A stretch of 64,000 nucleotides of DNA from Betaproteobacteria bacterium (GTDB lineage Bacteria; Pseudomonadota; Gammaproteobacteria; Burkholderiales; Thiobacillaceae). The position numbers and the translations under genes are program-made. The notes below the pieces were generated by a model that saw only the letters and a list, made by a program, of their open reading frames with translations, did no database searches and was not told the origin of the DNA. Below are positions 1 through 9,611 of the stretch, piece after piece. The stretch covers positions 21,278 through 85,277 of the forward strand of contig JAGUXX010000145.1 in NCBI GenBank assembly GCA_020061585.1. Direction: 5' to 3'. Each line of letters opens with the position of its first letter. Positions within the stretch are counted from its first letter, which is position 1.

Positions 1-86
1 ATCGCCATCAAGAACAAGAATTCGGTGAGCGTGTGCAGTCATCAGAACGTGTTGTGGCAAAGAGGTGGTAGCGTTGTGATTGATAG

Positions 87-1514
87 TCAAGACTTGAATG
101 AATTTAAAATGCTTGTAATTGTTGGCCTCTCGAAAATATAGATAATGATCGAATAGAATACAACTCCGGATAGAATCTTCAAGGCAAAGCCGAGTGCGCT
201 GGACGAGATGATGATGGTCGATGACAAATACACAACAAAACACATCGCCAACGAATAAATTATTGGTTTTGCCACGGTCACAAGATACAATTTAAGGGAT
301 ATCTTTGAGTAATACAAAGATAACGACAAACCAAGCAAGCTGGATATGGTACCGGATATGGCATAGCCTAGGGCTATAGCGGTAATTCCATATGGCAACA
401 ATATGGCAAGCAGGACAAGATAGGCAAGCGTACTGCCAGTTGCCAGCCAAAACACAAGTTTAGCCTTGCCATGAATCAAAAGAATAGGGCCGGATATGCC
501 GCTGACGCTTTGTATAATAAATGTGACGCTCATGATCTGAAGCAAAGTCGCGAGACCACTCCAGTTGGAGCCGAATATTATGTCAACAATATCTCTTGCT
601 ACCAGCATGATGCCGAAATAAAGAGGAAAGGTGAGCAAAGCGGTTTTATTTGTGGCGGCCAAAATAGCCACAGCCAACCGCCCCTTGTCGTCTTGTATCT
701 TTGCAAGCAAGGGAAATAACACACGAGTGACAGTGCTGGTTATCAAATGCATCGGTGCATAAAGAATGGTCTGCGCCATGCCATATAAACCGAGATCTCC
801 GGGACTAAGGGCTTTTCCTATGATTGCCGTGTCCGCCCTATTCCGAGCATACGTAATCAGCCCTGACCCGAGCAGGTACGAACCCATCTTGATGACTTCC
901 GCGGCTGATGAGAGGCGAAATATGAAGGACGGAAGCCACTTTGTTTGGTACAGCATTAGCGCCAAACTGACAATATTTCCGATAATTGGCTGAAAAACCA
1001 ATCCCCATATACCAAAGCCTATGAATACCAGGTAGACGGCACTGATTGCGCCAAACACACTGCCGATCGTCTGGGACAACGCAATTTCTTTGTATGCCAA
1101 ATTGAATTGAAGCAATGCCAATGGAATGGGCGATATAAAAACGATGATCAGACCTACCGACGATACCTCCAAATATTTTGCCATATGCGGCGTGTTGTAG
1201 AATTCCGCCGCGCAAGAGGACAGAAAAAACAAAGCGGAGGCCAGAATAACTCCGATGCCGGCGGCAATCCAGAAACATGTGCTCAAAAGGGTTTTGTCAT
1301 TTTTTTGTGTTTTGACAATACCGGTGGCAATACTTAAATCGCCAAGCGTGTGAGCCAGTCCGATCAGCAGCATGACGAGCGAGAACAAACCTATATCAGC
1401 GGGGGTTAGCTGACTGGCCACATAGAATGTAGTTAGCATTGAAATGACCTGCTTGGCGCCTAGCGCCAAGCCTGTAAAATAAGCACCTTTTATTCCTATT
1501 TTTGCAAGGCTCAT
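87..1514 (-). CDS. Polysaccharide flippase / oligosaccharide transporter (MATE/Wzx-like)
   Basis: 475-aa hydrophobic multi-TM protein starting MSLAKIGIKGAYFTGLALGAKQVISMLTTFYVASQLTPADIGLFSL, typical of the lipopolysaccharide biosynthesis/flippase family; next to glycosyltransferases. Confidence 0.85.
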   Translation of the reverse strand: MSLAKIGIKGAYFTGLALGAKQVISMLTTFYVASQLTPADIGLFSLVMLLIGLAHTLGDLSIATGIVKTQKNDKTLLSTCFWIAAGIGVILASALFFLSSCAAEFYNTPHMAKYLEVSSVGLIIVFISPIPLALLQFNLAYKEIALSQTIGSVFGAISAVYLVFIGFGIWGLVFQPIIGNIVSLALMLYQTKWLPSFIFRLSSAAEVIKMGSYLLGSGLITYARNRADTAIIGKALSPGDLGLYGMAQTILYAPMHLITSTVTRVLFPLLAKIQDDKGRLAVAILAATNKTALLTFPLYFGIMLVARDIVDIIFGSNWSGLATLLQIMSVTFIIQSVSGISGPILLIHGKAKLVFWLATGSTLAYLVLLAILLPYGITAIALGYAISGTISSLLGLSLSLYYSKISLKLYLVTVAKPIIYSLAMCFVVYLSSTIIISSSALGFALKILSGVVFYSIIIYIFERPTITSILNSFKS

Positions 1515-1605
1515 GTCAATTGCTATCGATCCATTTGGAAATAATACTGGAGTAGTGTTACAGTACAGCAGCCATTTGAATCGGTCTGCCGTCAGCCGCC
1601 AGGGT

Positions 1606-2499
1606 CTACGAAACTCGCGTGGAGCGCGGAGAATAAATTATATCGTGATAATCAGGGCAATGTTTCAGCTTTAAAACATCCTTTTCGTAAGCCTCAAGCA
1701 TGAGTTTTTTGTTTTTCATCACAAAATGAATGCAACTGAACTTCCAGTTCACCCAAGCATTGATGCCCCCCGCGTTTCGCAATTCATCGGGAAACATCAT
1801 GAACCAAATCATCCAGATTCTCATGCCAAGTTTTTTTGCCAGTTCGTAGGCGGCCAAATCTTCCACGACGGGGTTTAGTTCGGGGAGCAAGTCGGGCAAC
1901 TTTGTACTTGATAGCGCATGCGAGATCCGATTTATTGCGGACACTCGAAAAAAATAACATCCACCCTGCGTGTATTTGAAGTCTATAAAATGTCCGTCTC
2001 CGATCAAATCGGCATCGCATCTTGAAATAGCTTTAAATATCTTGTCATTAATAAAAAATACGTCCGAATCCACTCTGGCTATAAAATCATCTTCCAGCGC
2101 CTCATCGGCCGTTTGTTTATAGGCTTGCCAGATACTTTCAATCTGTTTGTGCCCCCACCCCATGCTTTTTGGCCAGTCAATTATTTTCGCATCCGGGAAT
2201 ATTTGCCAAATATAGTCTTTTTGCTGCCTAGAAAGAGGCTGTTCTTCATCACTGAATATGCGGATTTTGATCGCGGTGTTTTTTTGTATGCGTTGAATAC
2301 TGTGCAACGAACAGTAGAGATAGTTGAAATATGATTCACAACTAAAAAAGCAAAGATAGAATGTGGGTGACTTCCTTTTGCCTGAAATCGTCAGCAGACC
2401 ACGCTGCATGATCTGGGTTACGAATTTTGGTATTTGCTTGACTGTGATTGGAATTCGCATGTATGACCTGGTGCCTGGATGGCGAGTGGGTGGTGTCAA
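1606..2499 (-). CDS. Glycosyltransferase-like protein (DUF6492-like or similar)
   Basis: 297 aa with ARVDSDVFFINDK (DxD-like) and FYLCFFSCESYFNYLYCSLHSIQR; located in EPS cluster. Start codon uncertain. Confidence 0.55.
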   Translation of the reverse strand: MTPPTRHPGTRSYMRIPITVKQIPKFVTQIMQRGLLTISGKRKSPTFYLCFFSCESYFNYLYCSLHSIQRIQKNTAIKIRIFSDEEQPLSRQQKDYIWQIFPDAKIIDWPKSMGWGHKQIESIWQAYKQTADEALEDDFIARVDSDVFFINDKIFKAISRCDADLIGDGHFIDFKYTQGGCYFFRVSAINRISHALSSTKLPDLLPELNPVVEDLAAYELAKKLGMRIWMIWFMMFPDELRNAGGINAWVNWKFSCIHFVMKNKKLMLEAYEKDVLKLKHCPDYHDIIYSPRSTRVS

Positions 2500-2549
2500 C
2501 TGATCGACTCCGACTGCAAGTGCTTAGCTTGTTCCTTTACTGATTGCAT

Positions 2550-3698
2550 TCAGCTTGTTAGGGTAGCGCACTCCACGGAGTATCCTTGATTAGCCACGTA
2601 CGCTGGCAGAAGCCTCTCAAACGCATGCGCTATCGTTCCATCCGCTTGGCCATGTTCAATGGGAAAAGGCAATGCTTCCACTTCTAAGTCATCTGGGAGA
2701 GTCATTGCTTTTGGATTGAACCAAAACATCGTCCCGGCAAAAAATGGATGATGTGCGGAGCTGGGCAGATTCAGCCAACTACGGACCTGCTTGATGCTTG
2801 CGGAGTTCATGGTATTGTAGAGTTTATGATTTTGATCAATCAGGAAGTCCTTTGGGCCAATCATCCCGATCGCCCCTGATGACCTGAAACGCGAAATTAT
2901 GTTGAAGATCGTATTTTCGTTGCCCACAAGGGCTGTTAGCGTGTCATTCAGCCATTTGTTTCCGCGACTGGAATGCGGGCTCTTTTTAGTGTGAAGTTTG
3001 CATACCGCATCATATTGACCGAGCACGCCGGACTTGATTATTTTTAAAAATGGCTTTATGTCTCGCCCCGAATTGTCTACTGCAAAAACCCGGGTTTCCG
3101 GAAATTCATTGATGATATGTTTAATTGTTGGCGAGCATATAAATGTTGGCGCGCTTATATATAGATGCCATGGTTCTGGTATTTGTTCAAGATGGCTGCG
3201 TATTATTGGCCAGATGTCCGGGTAGTATAGGTGGATATATATCGCTATCTTTGTAGCGCGGCTTCGCGCTTCGCCGGGGTTCAGTTTTGGTATGGTCTCT
3301 TGGTCCAGGCAAGTGTTGGCCGATGAGATGAGCCGTAGAATCTTGTCTGAGGTGTTTAATTCTGGAAATTGTTGCCTTGCGTAGTCCGGGTCTATGGCAG
3401 GGTGCTTGAGTGACATGCCGTCGCCGTCTTGCAGGATCGATATTGGCAACATCCATGGGTAGTTCAATGGTTTTATTATGTCCAGAATGAGCCCAGAATT
3501 TGCGCAGGCTGTTTCTATTTCAACCAGGTTCCTGTAGGATTTTATACCGTACTTGACCAATCTTGCATTGAGTTCGACATTTAGTCGTATTATGGCTATC
3601 GCTTTTTTTAATGGCGACATGCGCCGCGCTCGAATGTACTGAGCACTTAGAGATGCCTGCATTATGGTTAGCGCCAACAAGCCACGTTTAACTGTCAT
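2550..3698 (-). CDS. Rhamnan synthesis protein F (RgpF)-like protein
   Basis: IAIYIHLYYPDIWPIIRSHLEQIPEPWHLYISAP... VFAVDNSGRDIKPFLKII... YDAVCKLHTKKSPH matches the RgpF-type pattern. Confidence 0.75.
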   Translation of the reverse strand: MTVKRGLLALTIMQASLSAQYIRARRMSPLKKAIAIIRLNVELNARLVKYGIKSYRNLVEIETACANSGLILDIIKPLNYPWMLPISILQDGDGMSLKHPAIDPDYARQQFPELNTSDKILRLISSANTCLDQETIPKLNPGEARSRATKIAIYIHLYYPDIWPIIRSHLEQIPEPWHLYISAPTFICSPTIKHIINEFPETRVFAVDNSGRDIKPFLKIIKSGVLGQYDAVCKLHTKKSPHSSRGNKWLNDTLTALVGNENTIFNIISRFRSSGAIGMIGPKDFLIDQNHKLYNTMNSASIKQVRSWLNLPSSAHHPFFAGTMFWFNPKAMTLPDDLEVEALPFPIEHGQADGTIAHAFERLLPAYVANQGYSVECATLTS

Positions 3699-3700
3699 TT

Positions 3701-4600
3701 TTATTTATGTAGATTTTTTATTATCGCATTAGCGGAGCTAATGTATTGTCCCGCCTCAAACCGGTGGGTGCCAAAAAAGTGGATCAGCCGGGCGTTCGAG
3801 ATGTCTTTTCCCTTGCGCCAGAAAGGATAGGTATCGATAGGGAGAATGTAGGCATCGGGATGGTTGGCCACCAGGTAGTTGGAGGTAACCTGCTCGCTTC
3901 CCCATTCACTCCATTTTTCCTTGCCCAGGATGTCCTCCATGGCCACGGAGATGCTGTGTATTTTCTCGTTTGACAGGGTGCCCGGCGCATATCCCGCGAA
4001 ACCAGCGCAGCCGTGTACATACAGGCGCCCGAACCCCGGAGGCAGCTTGTAAATGTTCTGCTCCGACAAGGCCTGGACGTGATCCTGGGTCCAGTTGGCC
4101 GACATGTCACGGATGTCTTCCAGCGACACCACCTTTTCGCCGCCAGGTGTACCCATGGTGAAGGTGATGTTCCGGTTGATGCAGTCCCGTACCTCAACCG
4201 GATCACCCGTGGTGATGGTGTCGGCGTCCAGTTGTATCAAATAGTTCGCGGAGTTCAATGCGGCGATGGTCAGGAACCGTTCCCAGCACCCCCCCTTGGG
4301 GCAGGGTCCGGTATCGACCTGACGGGTGCCGATGAATTCGATATTTTCGAAGTGCGCCCGCAACAGGCTCTGGTCCGCCACAGTCAGGCCGTCGTCCACG
4401 ATGATGAACTTCATGGGGGTGACATAGCGGGCAAAGGATTTTGCCGCCACCAGATACATGGTGACGTCGGGATGATGGAGCTGTGTCAGGACAATCAGCC
4501 GGCTGTTCGGGTCGCAAGGGATCCGGGGGGTATCGCGTATGCTTCGGGCGCTGATGTCGAACCACTTCTTTCGGGCAGCTTTCTTGTAGGAATGAAACAT
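3701..4600 (-). CDS. Glycosyltransferase-like protein
   Basis: 299 aa; LIVLTQLHHPDVTMYLVAAKSFARYVTPMKFIIVDDGLT and NYLIQLDADTITTGDP (DxD motif). Confidence 0.65.
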   Translation of the reverse strand: MFHSYKKAARKKWFDISARSIRDTPRIPCDPNSRLIVLTQLHHPDVTMYLVAAKSFARYVTPMKFIIVDDGLTVADQSLLRAHFENIEFIGTRQVDTGPCPKGGCWERFLTIAALNSANYLIQLDADTITTGDPVEVRDCINRNITFTMGTPGGEKVVSLEDIRDMSANWTQDHVQALSEQNIYKLPPGFGRLYVHGCAGFAGYAPGTLSNEKIHSISVAMEDILGKEKWSEWGSEQVTSNYLVANHPDAYILPIDTYPFWRKGKDISNARLIHFFGTHRFEAGQYISSANAIIKNLHK

Positions 4601-4612
4601 GTCTTCGTCCTT

Positions 4613-5461
4613 TTATTGCGCGCTTCTAGTCCAGCCGGATATATCGAAACCTGTTGCCTCGCTCATTTTCTGGTTGTAAGGCTGGAAGTGGCGGGCAAGT
4701 TCCAGCCGGTCTTCCTGTCTCATGGGGGGAATGCCACGGCTGACCAAAGGTGCCAACCATCGTTTCACGGTGTCAGGCAGCAGCCGTGAGGCCAGTTCCA
4801 TGAGACCCAGCTCGTGCATTTTCTGGCCGATTGGGTTGTATACGAAGCCTACATTTTTTGCCCGGGTCGCCTCCATTTCGGCAGAAGAGGGCAAGCCCAG
4901 GAAATCGAAACAACGCCGTGCCGCTTCACTTGGGGACTTCATGATTTCCTCGAAAGGCAGCAACAGGATAGCTTCCCGAGGAAAGAACGCCCAATACGCC
5001 TCCAGCTGTTGCAGGTAATGACTGGCACTCAGATACTGGGCATCCTCATGAATGGCTTGCATGAAAGGACGCTTCTCCCAGCCGGTGCGGGCATTGTGAT
5101 TGTAGTGTGAGTAGGTGCGTGACACCGGTTCACGCAGTACGTAAATGAATCTGGCGGTCGGGTTGTAGGCGTGGATTTTCTCCGGGATGCCTCGGTATTT
5201 GTCACAGACCCGCTTGAACGGGATGCCCACCTCGACGGGAGCGATGGTGTAGCTGGTGGAGGCATCGATGAGAATCTTCCGCTCCGGTTGGGAAAAGCGG
5301 GCGTGGTACCAATCCGGATCCCGCCCTTCCTTCTCGGTGAAGAAATGCGGCTCCTTGGGCGAAGACAGACAGATATCCGGATGCTGGGAGAGCAGGTCCG
5401 CCAGGGTCGTGGTACCGGCTTTCATGGCGCCGATCATGAAGACATTGCACGTTGATGGCAT
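4613..5461 (-). CDS. Sulfotransferase family protein
   Basis: MIGAMKAGTTTLADLLSQHPDICLSSPKEPHFF (5'-PSB PAPS loop) and YVLREPVSRTYSHYNH (3'-PB). Confidence 0.9.
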   Translation of the reverse strand: MPSTCNVFMIGAMKAGTTTLADLLSQHPDICLSSPKEPHFFTEKEGRDPDWYHARFSQPERKILIDASTSYTIAPVEVGIPFKRVCDKYRGIPEKIHAYNPTARFIYVLREPVSRTYSHYNHNARTGWEKRPFMQAIHEDAQYLSASHYLQQLEAYWAFFPREAILLLPFEEIMKSPSEAARRCFDFLGLPSSAEMEATRAKNVGFVYNPIGQKMHELGLMELASRLLPDTVKRWLAPLVSRGIPPMRQEDRLELARHFQPYNQKMSEATGFDISGWTRSAQ

Positions 5462-5471
5462 GGTTCCGCGC

Positions 5472-6797
5472 CTATGAGTGCTTTGAGTTTACCGGGCCGG
5501 CAAGCCGCTGTTTGGGATGCGCTGAAGCTGCGGGAGCAGGGAGATCGGACTCGTTGATCGCGTTGCTGGGTTCCAGCGCTAGTTTTGAAAGAATGATGCT
5601 CGCCGCAATCAGATTATAGTAATAGTCATAATAGGCCAGCCCAAGAAAGGCTCCGGCCGTGTAGTAACCAATTAGGCTGACTTGCAGCATGGCGGCAAGG
5701 TCGGCCACCCATGTTTTATCGGGCACCTTGCGATAGGTCTTGTTCAGACCGCTGCAAGTACGCCAAGTCAAAAAAGCTAGCAACAGGAACAGGAACAAAC
5801 CTATCCAGCCCTGTTCTCCCAGCATTTCGAAGTAAATGCTGTGGGCATCATTAACATAACTGGGGTCGGGCGAGTATTTCTGATATGTGGCCCGTGTGAA
5901 CATGTTTGCGCCGCCGCCCAGTATGTTGTCGTTGGCGACATTCATGGCGGTTTCCCAGGAAATGAGGCGTGTTTGCGCGGATTCGTCTTCCTCATAATTC
6001 TGAATAGTGTTCATGCGATCCCACCAGGATTGGGGCATGAACAGCATGATCATCATGGCAATGACGCCAACCATCATGGTTGAGCCCAGTTTGTATGGGC
6101 TTTTTATCCAGAAAAAGGCGCCAATGGCAATGATTCCAAGCAGTGCGCCACGAGATTGAGAGCCGAGAACGGCTGCGGCGGTTAACAGCATGGCGATCAC
6201 CAAACCGCGCTTTATCCATTTGTTTTGTGATTGCAGTTGTAGATAACGCATGAGTGGAATGGTCATGAGCATGGCCAGGGCGATCTCATTGTTTCCCGCG
6301 ATGAATGAGCCGCCAGGCCCGTACACCCGGGCGCTTCCACCGGTCATGATGGTGAAAATGCCGCCCTTGACGCCAAAGAAACCAATGGATAGCACCATGA
6401 CCCAAATAAATCCATCCAGTTTTTGTTTGTCGGATATCAAGGCAAGAATCAGGAAGATGAACACCTGAATCTTGAGGAAGCGATCCAGTTCCTTCATGGC
6501 TCCGGTTGGGTTGAATGCAAAGATTGTCGTTACGCATACCCACAACACCAGCAAGAGCAGAACAGTGGTTTGGGGGGACCAGATATTGAGCTTTTTCTGC
6601 TTGCCGAAAATCAGGCCAAGCACCGTGATGCCGGCAACAACCTGGGCCATCGGCAGCGTGTTCAGAACACCCCATGTTAGGCGGTGGGGGTTCATCAGGC
6701 TGATCCATGTCCACAGATAGGTGCCCATATAGGGACGGGACAGGGTCTGAGCGGCCAACCACGCAAATATGGCCAGTACGAGCAGGGCGCGAATCAA
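5472..6797 (-). CDS. O-antigen ligase-like / putative O-glycosylation ligase, exosortase A-associated
   Basis: 441 aa multi-TM; RPYMGTYLWTWISLMNPHRLTWG N-terminus typical of the exosortase A-associated ligase family. Confidence 0.85.
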   Translation of the reverse strand: MIRALLVLAIFAWLAAQTLSRPYMGTYLWTWISLMNPHRLTWGVLNTLPMAQVVAGITVLGLIFGKQKKLNIWSPQTTVLLLLVLWVCVTTIFAFNPTGAMKELDRFLKIQVFIFLILALISDKQKLDGFIWVMVLSIGFFGVKGGIFTIMTGGSARVYGPGGSFIAGNNEIALAMLMTIPLMRYLQLQSQNKWIKRGLVIAMLLTAAAVLGSQSRGALLGIIAIGAFFWIKSPYKLGSTMMVGVIAMMIMLFMPQSWWDRMNTIQNYEEDESAQTRLISWETAMNVANDNILGGGANMFTRATYQKYSPDPSYVNDAHSIYFEMLGEQGWIGLFLFLLLAFLTWRTCSGLNKTYRKVPDKTWVADLAAMLQVSLIGYYTAGAFLGLAYYDYYYNLIAASIILSKLALEPSNAINESDLPAPAASAHPKQRLAGPVNSKHS

Positions 6798-8248
6798 GGG
6801 AGTGATCCTTTAATCTTCGTCACATTGACAGGGTATTGGCTGTTCAATACCGAGGATGACGGTTGCAGGGCGCCACTGTGGGTGACTTTCTGGGCAAGCA
6901 GGATGGTGCTGACAGGATGGGTGTATTGCTGATCAGGCATAGGTAGCCGCAAATTGCGCATGGCATCAGGAGCGTTTATTCGGGCAACTTTCAGGCCTTT
7001 GGCGTTCAAGGTGTAGTTGAAGCGTTGGGGAAGTTCGAATATGTCCCAATCGGCATAGATGTCGTTGCTCGCTTCTAGATTGCTTTCCGGATGCAGCTTG
7101 CCCTGGCCAATGTATAGATTGTTGACGCTGATGACAGTCTGAGTCCCGGGTGCCGCCCTGAGAAATGCGCCGCCGAATGGGTGGCTGTTGACTATGGTGT
7201 TGTTTATCAATCTGAGCGTATTGTTTGGCTCGGTGTAGCCTTCTTCGCCGTAGCGGATGATGGTCGAGTTTTCCGTTTCGCGGCTTTGCTGAATGATGTT
7301 CCCCATGATCAGGGTATTGCCACCGTTGGGCAGGTTGACTTCGTAGCTGGCCCGGCCAAATTCATCGGTGATTCGGTTGTAAAGAACATTGCTGTTTCGG
7401 GCTCGGCTTTTGATCAGATGGCCTGTGTTGGAATGGTGCAGGTAGTTGCCTGTCATATTGAGTGTATCAATGCCGCCGGCATAGATGGCATGGCTTTTGC
7501 CCGATCGTGTGCCGTTGTATGCGAATTCACTGTTTTCTACAGTGACGCTGATGCTGCGTTTGTTACCCGTCATGATGCCGGATTCATTGCCATAAAACAG
7601 ACAATGGCGAACCAGAAGGTTTCCATTTTCAAAGCGGATTCCGGCTCCGTTCTGGTCACCCACCTTGGCGCCGATGAAGTCTATGTTGTCAATTGTGAAA
7701 TCGCCATTCCGAATGACCCAAATCGCTTTTCCACCGGCACTCTTGCCGCTTGCATAGAGTCTGGCGTGGCCTCCAACACCGCGAATCGTCAGCTTTTTCT
7801 GTGTCCAGGTGGCGACATCTCCGTAATAGTTCCCCGCGAGTATCTCGACGATATCGCCGTCCCGGGCCAGTTTTGCCGCATCTGCGATGGTCAAGGCATC
7901 GCCATTCGGGCCTACTCTGATGATGCGCTGCCCGAACGGCGCGAGGGTCGATACGGTGCTGCCCGCCGTGTCGACGATCAGGGGCGGCGGCGGTGGGATG
8001 TTGAACTGCAGGGTTTGGCGTTCCTTGAGGGAGGGCTCATTGAGTTGTGCCCTTACTTCCCAAATGAACGGCAGGGCTACCGCCTGCAACTTGGGGTGCC
8101 CGCGTAGCCGTTCTTCCACATAATCGAATAGCTCCCGGGGGGTGCGGCCCATGATCTGGTAAACCAGAATAAATGCCGCCACGCCGAGGATGGTGGCAAT
8201 AGCCAGTCCCAGAACGGCTTTTTTGAACCAGGTTATTCGTTTCACCAT
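6794..8248 (-). CDS. Right-handed parallel beta-helix repeat protein
   Basis: 484 aa with N-terminal signal anchor and repeats such as GAGIRFENGNLLVRHCLFYGNESGIMTGNKRSISVTVENSEFAYNG. Confidence 0.75.
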   Translation of the reverse strand: MVKRITWFKKAVLGLAIATILGVAAFILVYQIMGRTPRELFDYVEERLRGHPKLQAVALPFIWEVRAQLNEPSLKERQTLQFNIPPPPPLIVDTAGSTVSTLAPFGQRIIRVGPNGDALTIADAAKLARDGDIVEILAGNYYGDVATWTQKKLTIRGVGGHARLYASGKSAGGKAIWVIRNGDFTIDNIDFIGAKVGDQNGAGIRFENGNLLVRHCLFYGNESGIMTGNKRSISVTVENSEFAYNGTRSGKSHAIYAGGIDTLNMTGNYLHHSNTGHLIKSRARNSNVLYNRITDEFGRASYEVNLPNGGNTLIMGNIIQQSRETENSTIIRYGEEGYTEPNNTLRLINNTIVNSHPFGGAFLRAAPGTQTVISVNNLYIGQGKLHPESNLEASNDIYADWDIFELPQRFNYTLNAKGLKVARINAPDAMRNLRLPMPDQQYTHPVSTILLAQKVTHSGALQPSSSVLNSQYPVNVTKIKGSLP

Positions 8249-9480
8249 GACGGGTGTATTTCTTTGAAAACCCGTACGAGCAGGGCAATGCGATTGTCCC
8301 AGGAGTTCTCCTCCGCGTAGGCGCGAATAGCGCCCCGATCCCAGTCATGCGACAGGCCGGCGCGTAGGGCTTCGGCCAGGGCGGGGCCGTCGCCGAAAGG
8401 CACGATGCGGCCCAGTTCGGGTTTGCAGACCACTTCCGGGTTACCGTCCACGTCCGTGGTCACCACCGGCAAGCCGCAGGCCATGGCCTCCAGGAACACA
8501 TTGGCCCAGCCTTCCCGGCGGGTGGCCAGGACGAACAGGTCGGCGGCGGACAAGGGCCATTTAAGGTCATCCGGCTTCATGGAACCAAGGAAGCGCACGT
8601 GGTCTTCCAAGCCCAGGTCGGCCACTTGCCGCCGCAGTTGGGCTTCCATGTTGTCCACCCCGGTGGCACCTCCAACGATGAGATAGCGCAGGCGGGGGTG
8701 CTGCCTGACCAGGTCCGGCAGGACTTCGATGACCCGGTGGAAGCCCTTGCGTTCGATGAGCCATCCCACGGAAACCAGGACCCGGTCGGCCTCGTCCAGA
8801 CCGTAACGCTGGCGGGCTTCGCGCCGGTCCACCGGCTGGAAGCGCTGGCAATCCACCGCGTTGCCGATGGCCAGGGTCTTGGCTTCCGGAATGCCCAGCC
8901 GCACCGCCAGTTGGCGCAGGGAATCGGAAACGCCGATGACTTTCGACGCCTGGTTCAGGCCCGCCACGATGCGCTTCCGGAAGGCGGGGTTTTCGGCGTA
9001 GGTTTTTTCCGAACCCCGCAGGGTAATGGTAAGGGGGACGTTGAACCACCGGGCCAGCAGGCCGGCGGCATGGCCGTCCGGGTAGCCGAAGTGGGCGTCG
9101 ATGTGTTCGAAGCCAAACTCATGCTTCAGCCGGCGCAGGGTGAAATAACTGCCCAGGGCCATGAAAGTGCTGTCCCAGGCCTTGAACAGGCCCGGCAGGC
9201 TGAAAAATCGAGGGGCGTAGACGGTGATGCCCTGCTGGACTTCGACTTTGGGGGCCACGGGCCGGAAGCGGGGGCGGAACCAGCGGATCAGTCCATCAAC
9301 AGGCGACCAGGCCTTGGGGGAGACGACCGCGATGGGCAGGTGCCGCCCGACTCGGAACAGACGTTCCCGGATGAAGACGCCGGCGGTGGGGTCTTTGGGA
9401 AAGGGGAAGAGACTGGAATAGACCAGTATCCGGGGATGCCGTCCTGGGTCTTCTGCTTGTGGAGCGGTCGACGAGGTCAT
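8242..9480 (-). CDS. Glycosyltransferase family 4
   Basis: PRILVYSSLFPFPKDPTAGVFIRERLFRV ... VSVGWLIERKGFHRVIEVLPDLV ... EAMACGLPVVTTDVDGNPEVV. Confidence 0.9.
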   Translation of the reverse strand: MTSSTAPQAEDPGRHPRILVYSSLFPFPKDPTAGVFIRERLFRVGRHLPIAVVSPKAWSPVDGLIRWFRPRFRPVAPKVEVQQGITVYAPRFFSLPGLFKAWDSTFMALGSYFTLRRLKHEFGFEHIDAHFGYPDGHAAGLLARWFNVPLTITLRGSEKTYAENPAFRKRIVAGLNQASKVIGVSDSLRQLAVRLGIPEAKTLAIGNAVDCQRFQPVDRREARQRYGLDEADRVLVSVGWLIERKGFHRVIEVLPDLVRQHPRLRYLIVGGATGVDNMEAQLRRQVADLGLEDHVRFLGSMKPDDLKWPLSAADLFVLATRREGWANVFLEAMACGLPVVTTDVDGNPEVVCKPELGRIVPFGDGPALAEALRAGLSHDWDRGAIRAYAEENSWDNRIALLVRVFKEIHPSW

Positions 9481-9611
9481 GCGGCGGGCTCCCGCATGGT
9501 GTCAAGCCAGACCAGGCAGGCCAGGGGCTTGAGGATGTTCCAGGAGGCGATCTTGTCCCCCTTGTCGGGTGGATAAAGTACCCCCCCTGGCTGCAACAGC
9601 GCATCATCCAT
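9477..9611 (-). CDS. 44-aa ORF resembling the N-terminus of a TIGR03087-type glycosyltransferase
   Basis: Hand translation of the gap: MDDALLQPGGVLYPPDKGDKIASWNILKPLACLVWLDTMREPAA*; overlaps the stop of the upstream GT and the start of the downstream GT. Confidence 0.35.
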   Translation of the reverse strand: MDDALLQPGGVLYPPDKGDKIASWNILKPLACLVWLDTMREPAA

